Origin: Pelecanus crispus
Lineage: Eukaryota > Chordata > Aves > Pelecaniformes > Pelecanidae
DNA length: 64,000 nt
Direction of reading: 5' to 3'
Assembly: GCF_030463565.1 (NCBI RefSeq)
Contig: NC_134653.1
Coordinates: 31,991,150 to 32,055,149 of the forward strand
The notes under the pieces were generated by a model. The model had not been told where the DNA came from and did not search any database. It saw only the letters and a list, made by a program, of their open reading frames with translations. This document shows positions 13,401 through 25,637 of the stretch, in pieces (within the stretch, counting starts at the first letter, position 1; every line of letters begins with the position of its first letter). Position numbers and translations under genes: made by a program.

Positions 13401-16400
13401 GGGCAGTGGGTCTGGGGTGCAGGCATGGGTGAGGAGTTGGGGCTGTGGACTTGAGGGAAATGGAGCTGTGAGGCAGTGGGTCTGGAGCATGGGGAGATGG
13501 GGCTGCTGCCCCCCTTTCTCTGGCTCCAGGGTACTAGGGTGCATGTGTACAGGAGGGGGAGATGGGACTGTGCGTGTGCCCTGCTGCTGGAGCTGTAGTG
13601 TTCTGAATCGGGGAGGGGGGTGTACTGGGAGGGAAGAAGGGGCAACCAGCCCTCTTGAAATGTTTCAACAGTATTTGCAGGCACACAAGGTTGCTTTGCC
13701 ATGCTCTCAGCTGTCCAAACGCAGCACAACATGAAACCTAAGCTAACAAGCTGGTGGGTATGTTAGCTCAGGCCAAATGTCAAGGTATATCAAGCCAGGC
13801 ATCATACCAACAGCATCTACCTGGCTTCTGGTTGGCTCATGGTTCAGGCAGAGTAAGTTTACAACACTGGCTTGGCCATAGCTTTTTCAAGACAAGCTAT
13901 GGGGACCGGAACTCATCCAGAATGGGTATAAAAAGCCAGTATGTCAGAAGAAAGGTGACATAACAGTAAGTGCAAAGTCATCTTACGCTGCAAACATGAC
14001 AAAAATCTTCATTACTGAGGTCCCAAGAGCAAAGATTGCAAAGATCAGGTTTTCTTCTTTCCCTGTTGGCTTTAAAGATGCAGCATCTCATCAGACAAGA
14101 CGTGTTCAACATTTGAAGCTGCATCAGAACAACAATGTCTAAAAAATGAACCGCTTTCACACACTCTTTTGAGTATAAGCCATGATTTTATCACCCTTCC
14201 CTTTCCACGTCCCTCAGTTCAAGTACCTTCACTGACTGACTGGCACTCTCAGTCAACAATGAAGAGATTAAATGTATTAACAAGTCTTTTTAGAATAGCT
14301 CTTTCTTATATTCCATATTAAACTGTTAGTGCTGCCAAGTTACTTACCGACTTGGAGTTGGCTGAAACCAAGCTGTTCAGAGTACTGAAACCAATCTTGA
14401 TATTAAACCTCCGTTTTTGTTCTGAAATATGCTTCATTCTTCGATTCTGCATAAATAAAATTAGCTCAGTCTATGCTGTTCTCCTTTACCATTCTACTGC
14501 TATGACTATTTCAGCTCTTCAAATTCGCAGTGTCATTTTTATTGACTTGTGGCATTCAGTATCTTCCCAGTCAAAGCCACATGACTATAAATTTGCAAAC
14601 AACAATTTATTAAAAAGAAGTGTCCAGTGTATTAAATTCAATTCCAAACCTTGTAAGGTTTTCTTCCTAAAGTAAAAATTCCTATTTAAGACTGTTACAC
14701 AATTTCCTTTTCTGAAGTCAAATTCCAATTTTTGAGGCATGTAATTAGTTAGGATTTTGTTGAAGAATTTAAGTTTAAAACAGTCCATATCATTTATTCC
14801 TAATACATACATAATGTTTACTGATGTAAACAGCCAGTCTGACAAAAATAAAAAAGAAAAAGAAAAAAGAATCTACAAGTCTGGCCTATCCTGAGGATAA
14901 AGGCTTTGTCAGGAATTAACATTTTCATTTGTACAATTAAAAACTTAGAAGTTATTTCCACCAAAATCCTGTTTAGAAAATAAGGAGTTGGCACTTTGAG
15001 AATGCATTCTTGGCAGAGCTAGGCTTTCTGGCGGTAGCTCACCATCACTGCATTTTATTACTTTGTTTTCCTCCATTATAAAGTGGTGAAGTGGCTGCCC
15101 AAAAACACAGAATATGCAGGTTCAAGAGCAGACACGAGATTTCCAGCGCCTTCTATGCTTTGCCAAGCTGAAAAAACAACATCACCCAGCAACAGAGAAC
15201 TGTTTAACCAACAATGCAGAGGAGCAAAAGAACATACACCTAGAGACTGGCAAACATCACTGTTTCTCTCTTGTCTTACAAGGGAGTTACTGACAGCACA
15301 CATCCAAAGCAATTCCTGTCAAAGCAGGCGAGTTTAAATGGCTATAAAGCCTATCTCGTTGCAGTGCCCTTACTTTTAAGAACACTTCTCCATCTAGTGG
15401 CCACTTTCCCCCATCGGCCATTCCGAATAATTTGTTCCTTTGTTAACTTGCCCTCTAGCAGCGAGAACAGGCTGCAACTACTGATTGTGAGCATTTATGC
15501 CAAGCAAAGAACTGCAAACTTTTATGAGTAACTTGCAGCATGCTGAGCAAGTGGCAGTTCTGATTCTCCTCTGCAACAGAGCTAGAATTGAGTGCAATCA
15601 CAGGCTGCAAGTGTTTAAACCTACCTTTCTGCCCTGGGAATAACTAAGCTGACATCAACTCACAGGGTATACAAAGACAGAGAAGCCAAAAAGAGGCTGG
15701 CACTTGTAAAATCGTTAAGTAACACTCCCTTTCACAACAGAATGAATGAGAGGGTTAGAGTTGATTTTCCTGCATTGGCTGTTTTTGGGGAGAAGCTTCT
15801 CATACCATCACAGAAAGTATTCTGACAAGGTCAGCTTGTGCATGAGGTACAGCCAACTTTCAGATGCTATCTCTAGACTGCCAAGTTCTTACCCCAATAA
15901 TTCTCAAAGCGTTTTACAGATGTAACTTGTAGAGTCTGTGGAGCTGCTTCTCGGTGGAGCAGCATAGCATCGCTGGAGACATGCAACTAACTCAGCAGGT
16001 CAAGAACTCCGCCTCCAGCGATGGCCAGAGCCCTGCAGACCTGAAGATCCCCAACAGAACAATGGCAAAAAGCCATGGTTTAGAAAACTAAGCCCGAAAC
16101 CTTTGACCACGTAAACTGAGACCTGTCACAACACTCCTGTGAGCCACAGTAGGAACTGCTGTCGTGACCATAAGGACCTGCAGAGGTACAGCTAAGCCTG
16201 GCCCCTCTGGTGACACAATCCTGAGGAGCAGAACCCATTATATTAAAGTCTGACATTTTAAATTGAACAGAGCAGCACAGATGCAGTGCAAGCTATGCCT
16301 AAGCCACAAATACCCCACCGTTCCTGAAGCACAACTTACTGTCTAGCCCACGCTCAGACATCAGGGCAGAAAAGTTGCTAGAAAGGCGAAGAAGAAAAGC

Positions 16401-19400
16401 ACCTCAAAGGAAAGGACACACACCTTAAATGCAGCCATATTAGGGTCAGTGGCAGGTTTTCCTGAGCAGCTGTTCTGGGGAGACTGTGGACTGGGGCTCT
16501 GCTCAGAGGTGCAGGGGGAAGCTTGGCCTGAATTCTGACAGTCCCGGCCTTCATAAAGGAAGAAAGACAAGTCACATTAACAAAGAACTTTTTGTAGCAA
16601 ATGTAACTGCTGAGACGTTTCTATTCAGAATTGAACTGAAATGCAGTCGGCAACCAAATTATACTCATTGATGAAGCAACCACATGCTAGAAAATGTCAA
16701 GATTGCTGGGAAAGCTTAGTATGTCATGGCACAAGGCTAATACGTCCCAAATAACAATATGTAATACTCCTCTCACACACACCACATTTCAGGAAAGGCA
16801 CACTGAACGCATAGGCTGCAATTCCATTGTCCTGCTAGACTCCCCCATTTGAGGCTCTAATGGCCTGGGACATGACGGTAACGCTTACAAGCCATTTACC
16901 AGCAAAACCAGTGTATGTCTCTAAAACCGGCCCAGCTACCACTCACACACGCATGCAAAAGGAATCTTTGCACTTACCTACTGTTAACAAGGACTGTGTC
17001 TGAGATCCTCCAATCAAAATTAGAGTTATGATACTGAACAACAAACCTATTCAGCACTTTCTACACAGATGCCTTTCAAACGGGTAACATTTCTTGGTGA
17101 CTATGACAGTACACCCTTTTAGAAAGGAGCCACTTACAGGAAGCACAAAATTGCAGTTTGTGGGAACACTGCACAGTAGTTTAAGACAAAAATTGCAAAC
17201 AACTGGATGCAACTGAATCTGCAGGGTAGAAGGGCCTAACGAGCTTTTCCTTCAAAAAATCATCCAGGGATCCTCAAGGCCCATTTATACCCTGCCTAAC
17301 CAATGGAAACACGCTTACATGTGTAGGGGAGAGAGAATGCTTACAGCTTACTAACTTACTAGGTGTAGGTGAGGGAACTTGTGAACTGCTACTGTGGGAA
17401 GGGATTTGCTCTCCTTTCACCAACACATCCTGGACTACACTAGGAGAGAAGAGATGTGAGACTGTGGACTGGGTTTGTTGACTACTTGGTGCTCGCTGTG
17501 CTGGACCAACCACAATGTTACTATGGAACTCCGTCACCCCGGGAGCCTGGGAACAGCATAGAAATAGCACAGAGAAAAACAGAGAGAAAGAAAAAAGAGA
17601 GCAGGAGGCGGGGGGATGGGGGCAGAGGGAGAGAAGGGATGAGAGAAAGGAGAAAGGGGGGGGGGGGGGGGAAGAGAGAGAAAGAAAAAGAGAGAGAGAG
17701 AGAGAGAGATTTGTTACCTTGCCTTTCACTAAAAGCAGCAAATTAATACATGATTAACAATCTGATGACACGAAACAAGGACTAATATATAAGGAATTGG
17801 CAGGCACTGAAGTCAGACTTCTGGCAGGAGACCAGTATCCTTTCATAACTTAAAGCAGTATTATAACACATCAACAGCATAATAGACTAAAAACTATTTC
17901 CATCTTCCTGCATACAACATATTGGGAAACCCACTCATATACTCAAGGCATGCTTTCCAATACGTAAATGGAAAGGTGAGCATCCTGGGTTTCTTCTAGC
18001 TTCTGCACGATTAATAAAAGCACAAACCATCCCCATTCACAATACTGTGTATACATGCCTCTCTGTAATCTTACTGTTGTGTGAGACAGTCTGTGAAGAC
18101 TAGATAGAGCTTCCAGGCCCATAAAGTAGCTATATTAAAAATAAGCAAACATAATGCTGAATGCACAAATGCTTATGTGCTGGGTAACAGGTGAGATTTA
18201 GCGGACTAGTTACCCTCCTGAGCACATTATGGCTCTAACTACTTGCAAATAACAGGCCTAAAAAACAAATATATTTTTTTTCTTCTCCTTACTCTGACAA
18301 TTCCAGCTGGTGCAATTGCAACATTAGACTGAGACGTGGCTGGCGTCAAAATCCCCTCTCTTTTTAAAGGTGCTGGAGTTACAATCACAGCTCTGGACTG
18401 TCCCTGAAAGGCAGCTGAAGAACACAAGTTAGAATAGTTAATGAGACAAAAAAAAAAAGCTGGAGATTATTTTGTATGAAATAACTTGTCATTGAACAGG
18501 GGAATGGATTAATGGGCACCTATTTGGTATTATTTCATTGCAATACAAAGTGCCACCAGTTTTCTGATAATCTCAATCCCATGAATCCAGTACAAAGGAC
18601 GTTAACACACCAGTTTTTTCCGAGGCTTCTAGCACCACTGTCACTATTTCAAGGTGAATTTACAGCTGTACCTAGTAAATCAGGAAGGTGTAAAGTGTCT
18701 TCATTCTATCAGAGCTGGGTTTCACAGAAGGAGGATCATCTTCACCTCTCCTCTCACATCCATATTTCTTGGATCTCAGGCTTGCTCTGCTGACCCAGAA
18801 AGGGTCAATGACAGAAACCAGCTGAAGGATGCACATTCAATATTTCATGCTTCTCTGTATACATATTAAATTATCTTTCTCACCACTTCACTCTACTAGC
18901 TTCTTTCACTATCTAGTTTTACAGATGCTTTACATGACACACAAGCACAAGACAGCCAAATGTGATTGGGAATCAGCACCAAAATTCCAGAAAATAGGCT
19001 AAAGAACCAGGAGTTCTGCAGTGTTAGACAGCTAGAGATAACTGTGAATAGCAGCAATTGTCTCCACAGAGAAAGTTACGAAAAAATCTCAAAAGAAAGT
19101 CTGTACAGGAGGCTTGCCCCTATGACAGGAATCAGGATCCTTGCTCTAAAGTTTTTTTCACCACTACAGTATTCTAGTCTAACATAAACCTGTTAAGGTC
19201 TCAATTTAACCAATGCAGATGTACAGTTACTGACATGGCATTAATGCTGACATTGTTCTTGCCCAGACTTCAGCGAGAGCATGACTAGCTATCCTATATT
19301 GTTACTAAGGGAAGAATCATGCAAAGACACAGTTTCTGTATGCTTTTGAGAAAACTAAACCAAACTTACTCAGTTTCATTCTAGCCTGTATTGGCTTCAG

Positions 19401-22400
19401 CTCTCCTTTGTACTAATAAAGTCACGATGTATGAAAAGTGTCACAATAGCTCAGTGACTACCAACCTACCCCTCTGCAGTTTAGCATCAGGATTTTGAAG
19501 GACATACACAGCAAAACAGGGAGACAGTGCAGGATATCTAATGTCCTCTCCCCTACTGTGTCACCTGTGACTAACAACTGTGTTTTGAATCAACTAAAGT
19601 TTCTGTATAGCCTTTATTAGAAAGGCCTGTGGAATGCGCAAACCTTGTGTCAGCCCTTGCGTGGGTATATCTGGCAGAGAGCACTGTCACTCTGATACAG
19701 GGAGTTCATTCTTTGTCTGAGCATTCCCACATATAAAGCTGGAATCACAACCCTTCCACTGTTCACTAATGTTCAGCCAGACTTATGACATCTCTATTGA
19801 GCTAAAGAGCCTACTCTTACCAGTGCATTAACGCTGCTGCACAAACTTGGTATTTCTGACTTTCATATTTGGGTAACTGTAATGATCAGCACATATTTAG
19901 ATGCCCCTTTACATTTTTCATGTTTCTATCCTACACATGCATCTTTTGCAGACTTTCCTCTTAAAATCAGAACGTTTATCCCAAAGTGGTGATAGCAGAA
20001 TTCTTTCCCATGTGAAGTCTTGCACCTGATGAGACAATCTGTGCAGATCTTTGAGTCCTTGTACCACACGGCAGTAGATGTTATACATCCCTTTCTAACA
20101 GAGGTTATAATGCAATTTGCTTTATAGTCATGAGATGATTTGTTTGTCCTGAACACAAATGACAGGCATAAATGCCTCAGTTACAAGTACCGATGTTTAT
20201 TCTATTGCCAAAAATACATCTCCAGTCTTTACACAAAATCTTGGATTTGACCTCCGAGCTTGGTGTCCCAGTAGTTTAGGAGCACTGTGATTCCTGAACA
20301 CATGCCACTACCAGGAATGAAAAACCGCAAAAACTTTAAATCTAGATGAGAAAAAGCCATTCGTTGTGGTGGTCTAGAAGTAACTGCTGAAGCATTGGGA
20401 AAGTGATATATGGGGTGAGGGACAACCCCGGAAGCACTAAGAAAGCTAGGAACAAAGCTTTTCTGAAAATGAGAGTTGCCTACAATGCTTTACTAGGTGA
20501 GAAATGCATGTCTTGACTGCTGAAGGTACATGGACTCTTGCTTTATAATGTACTATAGACAGAAACACTGCCATTAACACCCCAGTGTTATTAATCACGG
20601 ACCAACTTGTTCCCAGTCACATGCTAGAATTAGATTGCTCAGTCCGTTCTGCTCCTGAACAGTGGGGTTTTTTGGTTTTGGTTTGGTTTTATTTTTTTCC
20701 TGGTGGGTAACCACAATGCCAGGCCCTGGCAAACACACCTACTCCTTAGTAAAGCCTGTTTAACAATCCTCCTCCAGGCAGGGTTTTTCTTGGATTGTTG
20801 TTGCGCATTTCAGGTGGCTGAAGTCACTTGGCCCCGAGCCAGCACAAGTCTAAAAACAGTGTGCAGTAATCCCAAGAAAAAGTGTACTGGCTGTCCTGCT
20901 CTAGTCTTGAGCTTTCCCATAAGAACTACCACAAGCAAAACTCTCTCTGCTCACACTTGCTATTCTTAGCCTTGTGCAGTGCCAATGGCTCCAAATCATA
21001 CCCAGTGTGGAGGTCCCAGCATAGGCACTCATACTCTGAGCTGAAAACCACATGCTCCTGACAGCATCTCAAGAGTCTGTAGATTGCTTGAGACAAAGAT
21101 CTCCAGCTCTCCCTGCCTGTTCTTAGTCCGTCCCCACTGGAAGGGCTGATTCACACCATCCCGGTCCTTCTAGGGAGCCCTGATGGTGGATGAGAGGCAC
21201 ACTCCCATGCTTCCATCTGGACCAATGCTGTGGTCCACTTCAACAGCTGCTCCCTAGCCAACACTGTACTCGGTCTCAAAGAGTTTCAGGCACACTAAGA
21301 TGAACCTCAGAACACATCTGAATTATTACCAAAGGATGTACACCAGTACCCTGGTATCACAGAGCGTGACGACGCACAGGTAGGCGTAGTGACTTGTCCA
21401 GGGCAACCAGATGAGTCAATGACAGGGACAGATCTGCCCTTCTCCATCCCACACTATTTCCCTACCATCTCCTACTCTACCGTGGTTGAATGCTCTGAGG
21501 GGCAGAGTTAATCAGAACAGCATTAAACATCAAAACCAAGGTTTCTATGGGGTGGGAACACAGAGGTCTAGTCATCCCATGTGCTGATGCATCTATACAG
21601 CCCAGCACAGATTTTACGAGGAGTTACCCCCTTTGGCAGGTCGCCTTTTCACACTCACAACCAAACTGCTTCCAATCCTCACAGCAGTCCAGAGCTTCCC
21701 ATTGAACAGTGCAGCCACACACCAGTAGATGCAGGGGTCCCTTGGACACCGTTCAGGAAGCTGTATTTTTACTATTATGCAAACCAAGAAAAGCAAGAAG
21801 GTCTCTCCCTCCTGCTAGTCCCACTCAGAAAATAAAAACACCACCAGCACTTCTCACCTGGGGTGATGAAGGCATTCTTTAACACTAAGGACATTGTTTC
21901 AGGCTTCAGAGCAGGCACTATTTTTTGTGACTGTTTGGGCCTTGTCGCAGCACTGACCAGAGGAACAGCTTTGGGGAGTGCAAATGTCAGCTGGGACTGC
22001 AGCTGGGGCCGGGGCTGTCCCTGCAGCACAGTAGTCTGGAAAGCCAGGTTACAAGGCACTCCTGCACCTGGCTGCTGCGTTGCCAGGACAAGGTTCTGGC
22101 TCTGGCTGAAGGTGGTGGCAGGGGCATTGTGGGTCAACGTAGCAGAAGCTGTGTGGGTGATAACTGTAGATTCACAGAGGCCAAACTTCTGGGCTTCTGG
22201 TGCAGCAAATGCAGCTGGCGGAGAGCTTAAGCTAGAATTCAGAGGCACTGCAGGCAACTGGGACTGGTGCTGTTGTGTCGCAGGTTGAAGCAGTGGCAAG
22301 GGCGTCTGAAACACTGGCATAAAAGTTTGTGGCCCGCTGAGAGACGAGTCAGGAGTGAAGTCCGCTGGCTGGATGAAAGATCCCCCACTTCTAATGCTGG

Positions 22401-25400
22401 AACACTGGTCAGCGCCAACATCAGGAATGCCAGGAGCAGGTACTGAGGAAGCAATCAGTCCATCACTGATGTTCCCCGCTGGAAGTGTGTCGGGCAATGA
22501 ACCCGATGGCAGGACAGGAGCCTGACAGAAAAGAAAAATATTACAGATTCAGACATGACCCCTGAAACTCTTGTCTGAACTCCTCCTGAGAAGGACATGG
22601 CTCATGTCTGAGAATCTTCATAGCACATATGTGCCTGAGATGAGGCCATTTCAAACATTGAGAACCTCTCTTACCTGGGAAGAATGGCTGCTGCTGTCTG
22701 TTGTAGCTGAGCTGACAGCAGACACAGAAGGGAAATAATTACTGGAACGACTGGGTGTGAATAAATCTGAAATATGAAAAGTCACCTATTAATTTTCTAC
22801 TTTTCATACTCAAGGTACAGCATTGCTAGATACTAAAATTCAAAGGAATATAAATATTATTTAGCAAACAATGAAACCATAGGATTTTTGCTTCATACAA
22901 CTGCTGCTGACTGAGCAATGAATTGTTGTCTTCCAGAGGAACTGATCTCTTCAGGGCAGTCATCTTCAACTTTCATGCAAGCTGAGGACAATACAAAAAT
23001 CAGTCTGCTGTTTAAGGTTCACCTACACACAGATAGTCAAGAGCTGATTCTCAGTGCAGTCCCACTACATTCAGTTATCCGACACAGACTGCATGCAGAC
23101 CCAGCAAACAGATGTGATTTTTGACTTCCATGAAGATCCAAAAGCATTAAAGTTGTCAGTAGTAGTTTAATGTCATATGTAATTCTTGAGAGTACCAGAA
23201 AATGTTCCAAGGCAAACAAAGTGTTAAATCACTTCATTACTAAGAAGTGTTAAATGAGAAAACCTTAGCGATTCTGTGAGTTCTCCTGTCCACATCTGAT
23301 GTTCTATCTTTAATTACTCAATGACTTAAGGTCTAAATGCTATTCTTTTGAAAAGCAAATTAACAACCAGGTTCAAACTTTGGAATAAACAATCCTAAAG
23401 TGACTCTCAAACCCAGGTAAGTAAAGGACTGGGGTCACAGTAACAAGGGAGTCTACCCACATATGCATCTGCTTGAATGAACAATGAAAACATGTATCAA
23501 GTGCTCTTCACACCCTTTGTTCAAACCTCTTGCCTTCTAAAGAGTAGACAGCTGCAATGTTTAATCTTCTGTTAGAAACTAGTTCATAAATCACTGCAAT
23601 TTTAAAGGAATTAACTGACTATATATCTGGTTCTTACCCTGAAAAGGCTCAAAAGTATCCATAAAATCAAAATTTGGCTGGAGAGGAATAAGCCCTGGTT
23701 GAATCATGTCAGCATTTCCTAAGTGCGCTGGAAAATTCAAGAGACAGATTAGATTAGCTTCACATCACTCGCACAGTAACAGTGGTAGGAATATAGCATT
23801 TGGCTAGAACACCAACACACACTCCACAGCCAGGCTTGGCCAGGAGGTTTACAGGAAAAACTGCTGCTGAAATTAACTGAGCATCTGCTTTTCTTCAGAA
23901 CTACAGCACAGTTCTGAAATCAAAACCATTGGGGAATGAAACTTTCAACTAGTAAAATGGAAGAGGTGAAACCTGAAGGCTCTAACTAACAACTGGGGAT
24001 TGCCCAGCTTGGACGCCTCCTGCTCCCAAACCTCCTGTCCTGCCCCTGCTGCACAATACATAAACTTGCTGGGAAGCACAACCTGAACCACCACAGCTCA
24101 TAGCACCATATTTTAAAATAAACCATCATCCATTTCATTTTGCCTCAAGTACACTTCATGTAAACCACAGTTGCTCTGGAGTTGCTCAGACATCCATGCA
24201 GCAAGGATGATGCATAGTGGACATGTGCTGTCCCATTAGACAGTCAGTGCCTTGAGTTAGAGAGCGTTCAACAGAACTGTGTAGCTCTTGGGATTGTTTT
24301 TACAGGAGATGTGATTTGCATTTGTTCTAAGGGACATATCCAAAGAAAAATACATAGGCATTCCCTTAAAAATACACACACACATAGACACTTTGAGATA
24401 AATAACAATGCCTTCATCCACTGATGAAGGTAAATACTGCTCATTACAGATTTATTCAGAGCAACATTAGAGGACAATGCTAGGAGCAGCATGTAAGAAG
24501 CAAAGACAGAAATTAAATTTAGATGAATATATAAAGCATTAGACAGCTACATTCTCTGACCTATTTTTATCTGTATCAGCAAAATAAGAAAAACTTAGGC
24601 AGGACTGGAAAAGCAGCAAAGCAACAAACCAGACTTCTCCTAGAGGTTCCCACCGTAAAAATCAACACAGCTAACAGCCAACAAGTACCTATGTCCCTGG
24701 AATTTGGCCAGGAAACCAGCTGATGTGAAGACAGTGTGGAGAACAGTGTGTCGGTGAACTCGGACATAAGCATATCGGCATCCAAGAGGCTGCCTTCCTC
24801 CATAGGGACAGGGGTTTCTCTGCCATACCTTCTTTTCTGCCAGAGAACCACATCATCATCCTGCCAAAGGAAAGGAAGAAAAGTCAGGCTGCCTAGACAG
24901 CGCTAAAGCAGTCAGGTGCAGATATATAAAACCAGTCTTCACTTCTCACATTTTTAGAGAAAGAAACTCTCCTTTAGGAGCCATTCAAATGGACTGAAAC
25001 AGATCAGTGGTACGTCTAATACAACACCACCTTCAGCTCACTGATATGAGCAACAACTGAAGACTCCAGTAGAATACCACAATACTCTGGGAAAGGTTTT
25101 TGCCCCAAAACCAGATGTTGACTAGAAGGACATAAGACAAAATAACTTCATCAACGCTTTCTAGTTTCATTGATTACATGTGTATTTTTGCAGTTTAACA
25201 ATCCCTTGGTTTGAATAAAGACTTAAAAATAACATGCACACCAAAACTCAAAGCAAACAACCCCTTATCTTGAAGTGTATCTGAATCTCTGAAATGTAGT
25301 TAAGTGTAATTGTAATCTGACTTTGCACAAGGTATGTTGATATTTTTGTGGGCACTTTTAGCCCATGAAAAATATAACATAATGTGACTTGGTTTACCCA

Positions 25401-25598
25401 TCCTTCACTATAGGCTAAGCTAAACTGCATTGCCTTGCATTTGCTGCAGACTAAACGCACACGCAGTCAGGTTCTGGTGGCTGAGACAACATGCAGCTGC
25501 AACTACACCAGCAAACCATGATGGTGCATTGGGAGCTCATGGCCAAAACAGCTGAGAGTTTTGTGAAACTGGAACAGATACAGATTTATGCTGAGCTC

Positions 25599-25637
<39 letters not shown>

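Noticed and set aside
13026-13732. Pro-rich open frames of 147 and 172 codons
   Set aside because: They fall in the G-skewed minisatellite of intron 13; long frames are expected from C-rich repeats, and they match no family.
21863-22288. A 141-codon plus-strand open frame
   Set aside because: It is the antisense shadow of MLXIP exon 9, which has a clear homologue on the other strand.
25600-25633. A 34-A run as a possible processed-pseudogene or SINE tail
   Set aside because: No recognisable gene or SINE sequence precedes it and no flanking direct repeat is visible.
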